From: Streptomyces sp. YIM 130001
GTDB lineage: Bacteria > Actinomycetota > Actinomycetes > Streptomycetales > Streptomycetaceae
Length of the DNA: 64,000 nt
Direction of reading: 5' to 3'
Assembly (NCBI RefSeq): GCF_003574445.1
Contig: NZ_KZ984563.1
Coordinates: 62,001 to 126,000, forward strand
Below, one piece after another: positions 17,798-25,913 of the stretch. The notes beneath the pieces were generated by a model. It made no database searches. It saw nothing but the letters and a program-made list of their open reading frames with translations, and was not told the origin of the DNA. A program made the position numbers and the translations under genes. Every line of letters begins with the position of its first letter. The first letter of the stretch is position 1.

Positions 17798-18741
17798 CGC
17801 TGGGCCCGCACTCTCGGGTCGAGGAGGCTGTAGGACAGGTCGACGAGCAGATTGACGAGGACGAAGGCGGCGGCGAAGAACAGCACGGCGGCCTGCACCA
17901 TCGGGAAGTCGCGGTCCGAGATGGCCTGGACGGTGAGCCGTCCGATGCCGGGCCAGGAGAAGACCTGTTCGGTGAGGATGGCGCCGCCGAGCAGTCCGCC
18001 GAATTCGAGTCCGATCACGGTGATGGTGGGCAGGGCGGCGTTCCGCAGGCCGTGGGCGAGGACGACCGCGCCGGGGGTGAGGCCCTTGGCGCGCGCGGTG
18101 CGGATGTGGTCGGAGCCGAGTACGTCGATCAGTGAGGAGCGCAGCAGTCTCGCGATCACGGCCACCGAGTAGACGGCCAGGGTGACGGCGGGCAGTACGA
18201 GGTGGGCGAAGGTGCCGTATCCGGAGGCGGGCAGCGCGCCCAACTGCACGGAGAACACCAGGATCAGCAGGATCCCGATCCAGAACGGCGGGGTGGACTG
18301 CCCGAGCAGTACGGCCGTCATCACCGAGGTGTCGCCCGCGCGGCCGCGGCGCATGGCGGCGTAGATCCCGGCGGGGATGGCGATGACCAGCGTGAGGACC
18401 ATGGCGCCGAAGGCGAGTTCCAGGGTGGCGGGCAGACGCTCGCCGATGACGTCCGCGACCGGCCGGCCGTGCACGAGCGAGTCACCGAGGTCGAACCTGA
18501 GCAGGCCCCACAGGTAGTCGCCGTACTGGGCGATCAGCGAGCGGTCCAGGCCGAGTTGGGCGCGCAGGGTGTGCTCCTGGGCGGCCGTCGCGTCGGGCGG
18601 CAGGAGTTGCTTGACGGGGTCGCCGGAGAGCCGGACCAGGAGGAAGGCGAGGGTGGCGACGGCGAACAGCACGCCGATCGCGGTGGCGAGGCGGCCCGCG
18701 GCCTGCCGCAGCAGGGGCGCCGCGGTGGCGGTGCGGCTCAT
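17794..18741 (-). CDS. Oligopeptide/dipeptide-type ABC transporter permease (DppB-like)
   Basis: A 315-residue permease starting at ATG 18741, which overlaps the TGA of the binding-protein gene. The first membrane segment (TAIGVLFAVATLAFLLVRL) is followed by GDPVKQLLPPDA, the periplasmic loop typical of DppB. Further membrane segments follow, and the EAA-type loop HIRTARAKGLTPGAVVLAHG is around residue 210, followed by LRNAALPTITVIGL. It ends with LVDLSYSLLDPRVR, a usual DppB ending. Pairs with the DppC-like permease downstream. Confidence 0.92.
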   Translation of the reverse strand: MSRTATAAPLLRQAAGRLATAIGVLFAVATLAFLLVRLSGDPVKQLLPPDATAAQEHTLRAQLGLDRSLIAQYGDYLWGLLRFDLGDSLVHGRPVADVIGERLPATLELAFGAMVLTLVIAIPAGIYAAMRRGRAGDTSVMTAVLLGQSTPPFWIGILLILVFSVQLGALPASGYGTFAHLVLPAVTLAVYSVAVIARLLRSSLIDVLGSDHIRTARAKGLTPGAVVLAHGLRNAALPTITVIGLEFGGLLGGAILTEQVFSWPGIGRLTVQAISDRDFPMVQAAVLFFAAAFVLVNLLVDLSYSLLDPRVRAQR

Positions 18742-20300
18742 CGGGAAACCTCCGCGCTCTCCATGGCAAGGGAGCCGTTGATGATCGGGGTCCAGCGGGC
18801 GCGGGTGGTGCGCGCCAGGATGATGTCCTGCTGGTAGAGGGAGACGAAGGGGGCTTCGTCGAGCATGAGTTGCTGCAGTTCGCTGAACGCCTTGGTGCGC
18901 TTCTCCGGGCTGACGGACAACTCCTCGGCGTCGATGAGTTCGTCGGCTCGGTCCGATGTCCATCGGGACTGGCGGCGGTCGCTGCGGACGTTGGACTGCA
19001 GCATGCTGCTGCCGTCGAGCGTCCACACCGAGCTTGCCGCCAGGTAGAGCGGCCCGAGGGCGCGCCGGTTGTCGGAGGTGAGCCGGGAGGAGTACGTACC
19101 GGGGTCGAGGAGTTCGACCCGGGCGCGGATGCCCACTCGGTCGAGCAGCCCGGAGATCGCCTCGGCGACCTGGGCGTCGGTGTTGGACGCGGTCAGTGTG
19201 GTGGTGAAGCCATCGGGGTGACCGGCCTCGGCGAGCAGTCGGCGGGCCTTGCGCAGGGAGCGGCGGTACGGCTTGACGGAGTCGTCGAAGCCGAACGTGC
19301 CGTGCGGGACCATGGCGGGCACCTCGCGGGCCTTGCCGTCGAGGACCGCGTCGATGAGCAGGGGGACGTCGATGGCGTGGTTGAGTGCCTGGCGCACACG
19401 GCGGTCGCGCAGCGGGCCGGACTCGGTGTCGAGGTTGAGGTAGGCGGCGCGGGTTCCGGGGTGGTTCTCGAGTTCCACGCCCGCGTATCCGGACAGCTGG
19501 CGGGCGGCATCGGGGGTGAGGCCGGTGACCAGGTCGATCTCGCCGCTCTGCAGGGCCGCCAGTGCGGACGCCGGGTTGGGCAGCGGGCGGAAGACCAGCT
19601 CCCGGATGTTCGACGTGCCGTGGAAATGGCCGGTGCTGCGGCGCATCCGCAGTTCGCGGTCGCGGCGCCACGAGGTGAAGCGGAACGGTCCGGTGCCCAC
19701 CGGGTGGCGGGCGAAGGCCGAGTCGCCCACCTCGGCGATGTGTTTCGGGGGTACGACCACACCGCCGAAGAGGGACAGCTTGTCGGGCAGGATCGGGTCG
19801 TGCTGGGTGGTGTGGATGTCGACGGTGTGCTCGTCGACGACCGTCACGCTCTTCACGTACCGCAGTTCGACGATCGGCGAGCGGGTGGCGGGATCCAGGA
19901 TGCGCTCGATGCTGAATTTCACCGCGGCCGCGTCGCACGGTTCCCCGTTGTGGAAACGCACTCCGCGCCGCAGCCGGAAGCGCCAGGTGGTCGGGGAGCG
20001 CACGGCCCAGCTCAGGGCGAGGCGGGGCGCGAGGCGCCCTCGGGTGTCGCGCGCGGTGAGGGTGTCGAAGATATTGATCAGGACGTTCATGGTGATCATG
20101 TCGCCCTGTTTGTGCGGATCGAGGGTCGAGGGATCCTCGGTCTGCGCCACCCGCAACTCCCCGCCGCCCGGGGCTCCCGCCGCGGTTCCGCAGCCGGTGA
20201 GCGCCCCGGGGAGGGCGAGGGCAGGCACCGCGAGCCCCCCGAGCCGCAGGGCCCCACGACGTGACATGCCTGGATGGGTCACTCGCCACGCACCCTTCAT
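18738..20300 (-). CDS. ABC transporter substrate-binding lipoprotein, peptide/nickel family (SBP_bac_5)
   Basis: A 520-residue extracytoplasmic receptor for the importer. The N-terminus carries both a twin-arginine-like MSRRGALRLGGL and a lipobox ALTGC near residue 36, so the mature protein is probably a lipoprotein. Family features: LRVAQTEDPSTLDPHKQGD just after the lipobox, VRFHNGEPCDAAAVKFS around 115, and GTGPFRFTSWRRD around 200. The start is taken at ATG 20300; in-frame GTG 20282 and ATG 20267 are possible, and the last would begin directly at MSRRG. Family 5 binding proteins bind peptides, but also oligosaccharides and metal chelates, so the neighbouring sugar-acid and cyclic-amide enzymes leave the ligand open. 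Confidence 0.9.
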   Translation of the reverse strand: MKGAWRVTHPGMSRRGALRLGGLAVPALALPGALTGCGTAAGAPGGGELRVAQTEDPSTLDPHKQGDMITMNVLINIFDTLTARDTRGRLAPRLALSWAVRSPTTWRFRLRRGVRFHNGEPCDAAAVKFSIERILDPATRSPIVELRYVKSVTVVDEHTVDIHTTQHDPILPDKLSLFGGVVVPPKHIAEVGDSAFARHPVGTGPFRFTSWRRDRELRMRRSTGHFHGTSNIRELVFRPLPNPASALAALQSGEIDLVTGLTPDAARQLSGYAGVELENHPGTRAAYLNLDTESGPLRDRRVRQALNHAIDVPLLIDAVLDGKAREVPAMVPHGTFGFDDSVKPYRRSLRKARRLLAEAGHPDGFTTTLTASNTDAQVAEAISGLLDRVGIRARVELLDPGTYSSRLTSDNRRALGPLYLAASSVWTLDGSSMLQSNVRSDRRQSRWTSDRADELIDAEELSVSPEKRTKAFSELQQLMLDEAPFVSLYQQDIILARTTRARWTPIINGSLAMESAEVSR

Positions 20301-20302
20301 GA

Positions 20303-20340
20303 GTTCCGTTGAACAGTACGGTCGTTCCGTTCACCGGAAC
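20303..20340. promoter_or_regulatory. Paired GTTCCG/GAAC inverted repeats between the ABC importer and IclR genes
   Basis: GTTCCGTTCACCGGAAC (20324-20340) is a perfect 6-bp inverted repeat with a 5-base spacer, and GTTCCGTTGAAC (20303-20314) has GTTC/GAAC arms around 4 bases. Both lie in the 63-bp gap between the divergent binding-protein gene and the IclR gene. The position suits an IclR operator controlling both directions. Confidence 0.55.
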
Positions 20341-20363
20341 GCGGTTGGGTTAAGCTAAGCGAC

Positions 20364-21176
20364 ATGACGAAGGCGGTCAACACCCGAACGGGCCACGAGA
20401 TCAGCGCCAAAGGCCCTGTCGACAAGGCGCTGGAGCTGCTCGACGCCCTCGTGCAGCCCGAAGGCCCGCACCGGCTCGCGGATCTCGCGGCCCACACCGG
20501 GCTGCCCAAACCGACGGTCCACCGGCTCCTGGGCACGCTGGCCACGAACGGCTTCGCCACCGCACTGCCCGGCGGCCGCTACCGGGCGGGCCCTCGGCTG
20601 CTCGGGCTCGCGGCGACCGCACTCGCGGACAGTCCCGAGCTGCGCCTGGCCCGGCCCGTGCTCGCCGATCTCCGGTTGCGAACCGGGCAGTTGGCGCACT
20701 ACTCGGTACGCGACGGGGACACCGCCGTGCATCTGGCGCACTCCGAACCGGCGGACACCTACCGGATCCCGGTCCGCGCGGGCGGCAGCGTCCCGCTGCA
20801 TACCAGCGCCGTGGGCCTCGCGATGCTCTCCGCGCTGCCGGCCCAGGAGGTCGCGGACACGCTCGGCAGCGCCGCCCTTCCCGCGATCACTCCGCGCACG
20901 GTCACCGACCCCGAGGCGGTACGCGCCGCACTCGACGAGGTGCGCACCCGGGGGTTCGCGGTGGACGACGAGTACACCGAACCCGATGTGCGCGCCGTCG
21001 CGGCACCGGTGATCGGGGCGGACGGCCGACCGGTGGGAGCGATCGGGATCGTCGGTCCGACGTTCACCCTGGACGACGCCGGTGTGGCGATGTACGGGCC
21101 GATGGTGCGCGCCGCCGCCGGACTCATCTCACCGGCCAACGGCGGGAGTTCACCGCTCGGACTGGTGCACGGATGA
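20364..21176 (+). CDS. IclR-family transcriptional regulator
   Basis: A 270-residue regulator with an N-terminal winged helix-turn-helix (LADLAAHTGLPKPTVHRLLGTL, residues about 32-55) and the IclR effector domain behind it (residues about 85-255, with PLHTSAVGLAMLSALP and RGFAVDDEYTEPDVRAVAAPV). It is divergent from the oligopeptide-type importer, and the gap holds two related inverted repeats, so it probably controls the importer and itself. The downstream serine-hydrolase start overlaps its stop (ATGA), which places that enzyme in the same regulon. The ligand is unknown; IclR proteins commonly sense small carboxylates. Confidence 0.9.
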   Translation: MTKAVNTRTGHEISAKGPVDKALELLDALVQPEGPHRLADLAAHTGLPKPTVHRLLGTLATNGFATALPGGRYRAGPRLLGLAATALADSPELRLARPVLADLRLRTGQLAHYSVRDGDTAVHLAHSEPADTYRIPVRAGGSVPLHTSAVGLAMLSALPAQEVADTLGSAALPAITPRTVTDPEAVRAALDEVRTRGFAVDDEYTEPDVRAVAAPVIGADGRPVGAIGIVGPTFTLDDAGVAMYGPMVRAAAGLISPANGGSSPLGLVHG

Positions 21177-22240
21177 GCCCGCTGCGAAGCCTGCTCACGG
21201 AGGCCAGACGCCGACGGATCTTCTCCGCGGCGGCCTGGTCGGTGAGCACCGCGCACGGCACACTCGACGCCGGCCGGGTGGGCACCCGCCAATGGGGCGG
21301 TCCCGAACTCGACGGCACCGAACTGTGGGACCTGGCTTCGGTGACGAAACCGGTGGTCGGCCTCGCGGTCCTCGCCCTCGTCGACAAGGGCGCACTGGCC
21401 CTCACCGACCCGCTCGCCGAGCTGTTGCCCGACTACCGCGGCACGGACAAGGCCGGCATCACGGTCGCCCAACTCCTCGCGCACACCTCGGGATTGCCCG
21501 GCGGAGTGCCGCTGTACCGGAGTGCGCCCACCCGTCCGGAACTCCTCGACACCCTGCGCTCCCTGCCTCTGGCCACGCCACCCGGCACGGCCGTGGCCTA
21601 CTCGTCCCCCGGCTTCATCCTGCTCGGTCTGCTCGCGGAGACCGCGGCCGGCCGGCCCCTCGACGCGGTCGTCAGCCAACTCGTCGCCGAACCACTGGGG
21701 TTGACCGGCCTGACCTTCACCCCGGACGCGGCAGCGCGCACCAGCGCCGTCTCCACGGAACACTGCACCTGGCGCGGCCACCTGGTCACCGGCGAGGTGC
21801 ACGACGAGAACGCGGTGGTGCTCGGCGGCGTCGCGGGCCATGCCGGCCTCTTCGCCCCGCTCGCCGACGTGGAACGCCTCGGTCGCGCGCTACTGCGGGG
21901 CGGTGAGGGGGTATTGGGGCCCGCCGCCTTCACGGAGATGACCCGGTGCCACACCGACGGACTGCTGCTGCGCCGCTGCCTCGGCTGGCAGGGCCTCGAC
22001 CCGGTGGGCTCGCCGGTCGGCAGCGCACCGGGCCCCGATTCTTACGGGCACACCGGGTTCACCGGGACCAGTCTCTGGGTGGATGCGGTCGCCGGTCGCA
22101 GTTATGTGCTGCTCACCAACCGCGTGCACCCGCGCCGGGACGGCCGCAGGTTCCCCGCCGTCCGGCGGGCGTTCCACCATCGGGCGGCACGGATCCCGGA
22201 CTGGACCGAACCGGACGCGCAGGGGCTCAATACGGCCTGA
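21173..22240 (+). CDS. Serine hydrolase of the beta-lactamase / penicillin-binding-like family
   Basis: A 355-residue class-C beta-lactamase-fold hydrolase. The nucleophile motif SxxK is SVTK in LWDLASVTKPVVGLAVLAL (about residue 57), the second motif is YSSPGFILLG (about 143; the usual YxN is YSS), and the third is HTGFTGTSLW (about 288) in place of KTG. No signal peptide is visible, so it acts inside the cell, which argues for a metabolic esterase, amidase or peptidase rather than a resistance enzyme. It is translationally coupled to the IclR gene and probably belongs to the importer regulon, where it could process the imported compound. Confidence 0.85.
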   Translation: MSPLRSLLTEARRRRIFSAAAWSVSTAHGTLDAGRVGTRQWGGPELDGTELWDLASVTKPVVGLAVLALVDKGALALTDPLAELLPDYRGTDKAGITVAQLLAHTSGLPGGVPLYRSAPTRPELLDTLRSLPLATPPGTAVAYSSPGFILLGLLAETAAGRPLDAVVSQLVAEPLGLTGLTFTPDAAARTSAVSTEHCTWRGHLVTGEVHDENAVVLGGVAGHAGLFAPLADVERLGRALLRGGEGVLGPAAFTEMTRCHTDGLLLRRCLGWQGLDPVGSPVGSAPGPDSYGHTGFTGTSLWVDAVAGRSYVLLTNRVHPRRDGRRFPAVRRAFHHRAARIPDWTEPDAQGLNTA

Positions 22241-22268
22241 GGCGGCCATAGTTGGGTATCGGACCTTC

Positions 22269-23237
22269 ATGAGACGCCGAGCGTTCCTCAGTGGTTCGGC
22301 CGCCGTCGGAGCCGGCACACTCCTCGGCGCAGCCGCCCTTGCCGCCTGTACGGTCGAGGGCCGCGCGCCGGGCGGCGGATCCGACGACACACCGGAGCCC
22401 GACGAGTCCGGCTCCGCGGCCGGCCGGCCGCGCGACGACCCCACCGTCCTCGCCGTGAAGATCGACAACGCCCCTGCGGCCCGCCCGCACACCGGCCTCG
22501 CGGAAGCCGACATCATCCATGTCGAGCAGGTCGAGTCGGGGATCAGCCGACTGCTCGCGGTGTACGCGGCGGCCGGCCGTCTCCCGAAGGCGATCGGTCC
22601 GGTGCGCAGCGCGCGCGAGACCGACCTCGCCCTCCTCAGGCAGTACGGCGAGCCGGTACTCGCCTATTCCGGGGCGCAGTCGAAGCTGGAACCGCTGATC
22701 GACGCCGCCCCGCTGCACCCGCGGACCCCGGAGTCCACCGGCGGCGCGTACTACCGTTCCACCGACCGGCCCGCACCGCACAATCTGTATCTGCGGCCGC
22801 GTGAACTGGACCCGGCGCCCGACGCCGACCGGATCACCGCGTACGGCCTGCGCTTCGGCGCCGCACCGTCCGGCGGGCAGCGACGGGCCACTCACACGGT
22901 GCGCTTCCCGGCCGCGCGCTTCGAGTTCACCTGGTCCGGGGCCGACCGGCACTGGCAGGTCGCGATGGACGGCGGCGCCTCCCCGCACGCCCCGGCCTCG
23001 GTTCTCGTCCAGTACACCCGCGTCCGTGACTCCGGCTTCAAGGACCGCTGGGGCAACGTCTCGCCGTACACCGAGACCACCGGCTCGGGCCAGGTGCTGC
23101 TGCTGCGCGACGGCCGCGCCCACGACGGCCGATGGAGCCGCCCGGACGAGGGCGCGCCGACCCGGTACACCGACGCGGAGGACCGCCCGCTGGCCTTTCC
23201 GCAGGGGCAGATCTGGGTGGTCTACGTACGACAGTGA
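22269..23237 (+). CDS. DUF3048 (YerB-like) lipoprotein
   Basis: A 322-residue predicted lipoprotein of unknown function. The N-terminus MRRRAFLSGSAAVGAGTLLG carries a twin-arginine-like start and the lipobox LAAC near residue 24. The N-terminal DUF3048 part shows VLAVKIDNAPAARPHTGL, ADIIHVEQVESGISRLLAVY and GPVRSARETDLALL (residues about 60-125), and the C-terminal part contains PHNLYLRP and YTETTGSGQVLLLRDG, ending FPQGQIWVVYVRQ. A second family member lies at 29451-30449 with the same motifs, so this is a paralogous pair. It follows the serine hydrolase by 28 bp and could be read through from it. Confidence 0.88.
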   Translation: MRRRAFLSGSAAVGAGTLLGAAALAACTVEGRAPGGGSDDTPEPDESGSAAGRPRDDPTVLAVKIDNAPAARPHTGLAEADIIHVEQVESGISRLLAVYAAAGRLPKAIGPVRSARETDLALLRQYGEPVLAYSGAQSKLEPLIDAAPLHPRTPESTGGAYYRSTDRPAPHNLYLRPRELDPAPDADRITAYGLRFGAAPSGGQRRATHTVRFPAARFEFTWSGADRHWQVAMDGGASPHAPASVLVQYTRVRDSGFKDRWGNVSPYTETTGSGQVLLLRDGRAHDGRWSRPDEGAPTRYTDAEDRPLAFPQGQIWVVYVRQ

Positions 23238-23316
23238 ACGGGCCCCGCGCAGGGCTGCGTACGCTGGCCGTCGTACCCCGGGCGACGGAGCCGGGCGCAG
23301 CTGGGAGGTGGCCACC

Positions 23317-23805
23317 GTGCCGGATGACGCATGCATGACCGCGGGCGAGAAGGAGAGTCTGCGGGCCAGTCTCGACCGCCAACGCGACGTGGTGCTCTGG
23401 AAGTTGCGTGGGCTCGACGACGAGCAGCTGCGGCGGCCGCTCACCCCGTCCGGGACCAGCCTGCTCGGCCTGGTGAAGCATCTGGCGTGCTGCGAGTACG
23501 GCTGGTTCCGCCTGGCCTTCGACCGCTCCGCGGAGCCGCTGCCCGAGGAGGAGGGCGCGGACTTCCGGATCGGCCCCGGGGAGAGCACGGACGACGTGGT
23601 CGCCTTCTACACCCGCGCGCGGGCCGCGGCGGACCGGACGATCGACGACCTCGATCCTGAGGCGCGGGGCCAGTTCCCCGGCGGCATCGTGTCGTTGCGC
23701 TTCGTGCTGATCCACATGATCGAGGAGACCGCCCGGCACGCCGGCCATATGGACATCGTCAGGGAACTCATCGACGGCGCGACGGGCGAGCGTCCGGGGG
23801 CGTGA
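23317..23805 (+). CDS. DinB-family (DUF664-like) protein
   Basis: A 162-residue four-helix-bundle protein of the DinB/YfiT superfamily, whose members are metal-dependent thiol transferases, often using mycothiol in actinomycetes. The three metal-binding histidines are placed as expected: one in SLLGLVKHLACCEYGWF (about residue 48) and the others in RFVLIHMIEETARHAGHMDIV (about 130-145). The start is the GTG at 23317, with GGGAGG eight bases upstream; an upstream GTG at 23308 overlaps that ribosome site. It converges on the SMP-30 gene with a 48-bp gap in which no clear hairpin is seen. Specific reaction unknown. Confidence 0.85.
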   Translation: MPDDACMTAGEKESLRASLDRQRDVVLWKLRGLDDEQLRRPLTPSGTSLLGLVKHLACCEYGWFRLAFDRSAEPLPEEEGADFRIGPGESTDDVVAFYTRARAAADRTIDDLDPEARGQFPGGIVSLRFVLIHMIEETARHAGHMDIVRELIDGATGERPGA

Positions 23806-23853
23806 CGGCAGGACGATCCGGCCGGCACCGCCACTCCAGGGTGCCTCGTCCCC

Positions 23854-24720
23854 TCAGCCTCCGAAGGGCGCCTCCTGCCGCCCCTGCCCGATACCGGGGA
23901 CCACCAGGAGCGACCCGTCCGGTCCGGGCGGATCGCCGAGCCCGGTGCGCGCGCTGGTGATGTACAGATCGCGCAGCCCGGCCCCGCCGAAGGCGCAGGA
24001 CGTCGGCCGCCGCACCGGGAGTTCGAGCGTGCGGTCGAGTTTGCCGTCCGGTGTGTAGCGGCGGACCGCGCCGCCGTCCCAGAAGGCGACCCACAGGCAG
24101 CCGTCGGCGTCCACGCACAACCCGTCGGGTGATCCTGAACCCGGCGGCACGGTGACGAACGGCCTTCTGTTACCGGCCTGTTGGGTGTCGGGGTCGAAGT
24201 CGAGCACATCCACGCGCAGGGTCGGGGTGTCGACGTAGTACATCCGGTGGCCGTCCGGGCTCCATCCCGTGCCATTGCTCACCGTGACCGCGGTGAGCTG
24301 CTCGGTGGCGGAGCCGTCCGGGGCGATCCGGGTGACGTTTCCGCCGCCCGGCCGGTCGTCGTAGAACATGGTTCCCGCCCAGAGCGCGCCGTCCGGGGCG
24401 ACCATCGCCTCGTTGCCGCGGCGGCCGGGGACCGGGTCGTGGTGCAGCCAGCGGAAGGATCCGTCGGCGGCGTAACGGCCGATGCCGTCGCGGAGGTTGA
24501 CCACCAGGCCGCCGGTGACGCACGGCTTGGCCGCGCCCACATGCTGCTCGGTGGCCAGCACGGTGCGGCGGCCGGTGTCCGGCGCGAAGGTGTGCACTCG
24601 GGAGGCCAGGATGTCCACCCAGATCAGGCGGTGGCCGCTCTCGTCCCAAGTCGGTCCCTCGCCGAGTTCCGCATCGGCGCGGACGGCGACCTCGGCGCGC
24701 GCCGCGCCCATCGCCCTCAC
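23854..24720 (-). CDS. SMP-30/gluconolactonase-family lactonase
   Basis: A beta-propeller lactonase that opens aldono-lactones to aldonic acids with a divalent metal. It has 288 residues. Metal and active-site residues are visible: Glu in AELGEGPTWDE (about 19), Asn in VSNGTGWSPDG (about 153) and Asp in GSPDGLCVDADG (about 203). The GTG start overlaps the IclR stop (GTGA), so the two are co-translated; ATG 24711 is an alternative. Opposite it lie a sugar-type dehydrogenase and an aldonate dehydratase, so it fits as step two of a dehydrogenase, lactonase, dehydratase pathway. Which sugar is used is not visible. Confidence 0.88.
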   Translation of the reverse strand: MRAMGAARAEVAVRADAELGEGPTWDESGHRLIWVDILASRVHTFAPDTGRRTVLATEQHVGAAKPCVTGGLVVNLRDGIGRYAADGSFRWLHHDPVPGRRGNEAMVAPDGALWAGTMFYDDRPGGGNVTRIAPDGSATEQLTAVTVSNGTGWSPDGHRMYYVDTPTLRVDVLDFDPDTQQAGNRRPFVTVPPGSGSPDGLCVDADGCLWVAFWDGGAVRRYTPDGKLDRTLELPVRRPTSCAFGGAGLRDLYITSARTGLGDPPGPDGSLLVVPGIGQGRQEAPFGG

Positions 24721-25487
24721 GCCGCACCCCGGTGACCGAGGCGTGCGGACAGCTCGGCGGCACCTTTGGCGGCGAGCTCCGCGAGCTCCGCCTCCCTCGC
24801 GTCGCTCCAGCGGATCATCGGCACCGAGATGGACAGGGCGGCCACCACCCGGCCCGTGCGGTCGCGGACAGGGGCGGCGACACAGCTCACGTCCGGGTTG
24901 GACTCGCGGTGTTCGGACGCCACACCGCGTTGTCTGGTCTCGTCGAGTGTGGCGCGCAGGGTGGCCGGTTCGGTGATGCTGTGCGGGGTCATCGCGGTCA
25001 GTTCGAGGTCGGCGAGGCGGGACTCGAGCTCCGCCTCGGGCAGCGCGGCGAGCAGCATCTTTCCCACCGACGTGCAGTGGGCGGGCAGTCGACGGCCTGC
25101 GGCGGAGACCATCCGGACCGCGTGGGTGGAGTCGACCTTGGCGATGTAGATGACGTCGGTGCCCTCGAGGATCGCGACGTGCACCGTCTCGTCGCAGGTG
25201 TCGGCCACTTCGGTGGCGACCTGCCGGCCTTCCGCGGCCAGGTCCAGGTCCTCGGAGTACCGGCTGCCGAGCTGGTAGGTGCGTACGCCCAGGCGGTAGC
25301 GGCCGGGGCGGGCGGGGACCGGGACCAGGTAGGAGCGGGCGGTGAGTGTGGCGATCAGTTCGTGCACGGTCGTGCGGGGCAGGCCCAGGCTGCGGGTCAC
25401 CTCGGGTGCGGAGAGCGTGCCGTCCCCTTCGAGGAAGAGTTCCAGTATGTCGAGCGATCTGGTGACCGCCGGGACGAGTCGCGCCAT
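24717..25487 (-). CDS. IclR-family regulator of the sugar-oxidation genes
   Basis: A 256-residue IclR protein: winged helix-turn-helix in LSAPEVTRSLGLPRTTVHEL (about 25-45), then the effector domain (YIAKVDSTHAVRMVSAAG, LPAHCTSVGKMLLAALPE, ESNPDVSCVAAPVRD). ATG 25487 was chosen because GGAGGG lies five bases upstream; the frame stays open to 25646 but the extra residues are Pro/Arg-rich and unlike the family. The lactonase gene overlaps its stop. It is divergent from the aldonate dehydratase, and the dehydratase promoter carries an inverted repeat (ATTTCG, 9 bases, CGAAAT) that is repeated in front of the monosaccharide ABC transporter. I infer that this IclR binds both. A TTTCGAACG half-motif at 25656-25664 also lies upstream of its own gene. 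Confidence 0.88.
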   Translation of the reverse strand: MARLVPAVTRSLDILELFLEGDGTLSAPEVTRSLGLPRTTVHELIATLTARSYLVPVPARPGRYRLGVRTYQLGSRYSEDLDLAAEGRQVATEVADTCDETVHVAILEGTDVIYIAKVDSTHAVRMVSAAGRRLPAHCTSVGKMLLAALPEAELESRLADLELTAMTPHSITEPATLRATLDETRQRGVASEHRESNPDVSCVAAPVRDRTGRVVAALSISVPMIRWSDAREAELAELAAKGAAELSARLGHRGAA

Positions 25488-25782
25488 CGCCGCCCTCCGC
25501 GTTGCATCGTCGAATCGGTTGCCGGGTGGGGTTGTTGCTTCTTCAAGTCGGTCTCGAGCCGGTGGGCGCTCGAGCCGCTCCGGCCGTGGGTCCTTCATCC
25601 CTGGACCCTTCAGTCGTGGGCCCGTGAGCCTTCGAGTCGAGGTCACGCACGCAGTCGTTCGAAACTTCGGTCATCGGCCGGAATCGCGAACACAGGCTAA
25701 GCGCCCCGCGCTTCACCGGGCAATGCCCGCACGGGACCCTTCCGCGCCGCCGGAACGCCCGAAGCGGTCCCGAGCGCACCCA

Positions 25783-25849
25783 TTGACACTGCTCCCGACC
25801 CCTGATTACGGTCACGCCACCATTTCGAACGGGTGACGAAATCTCGAAC
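25783..25849 (+). promoter_or_regulatory. Promoter and inverted-repeat operator of the aldonate dehydratase operon
   Basis: TTGACA (25783-25788), an 18-base spacer and TACGGT (25807-25812) form a good housekeeping-sigma promoter. Directly after it, ATTTCG-N9-CGAAAT (25822-25842) is a perfect 6-bp inverted repeat followed by CTCGAAC. The 39 bases from 25811 to 25849 match 39140-39178 with one mismatch. A repressor bound here would lie over the expected transcription start. The divergently encoded IclR is the likely ligand-responsive regulator. Confidence 0.8.
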
Positions 25850-25913
25850 AACCCGCTGCGGAGCCAGGCTACTTCGAGCCCACCCACCTCGACCCAACCA
25901 AGGGGCAACTGCC

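Noticed and set aside
25488..25646. N-terminal extension of the second IclR protein
   Set aside because: Pro/Arg-rich and unlike IclR; a good ribosome site supports the start at 25487.
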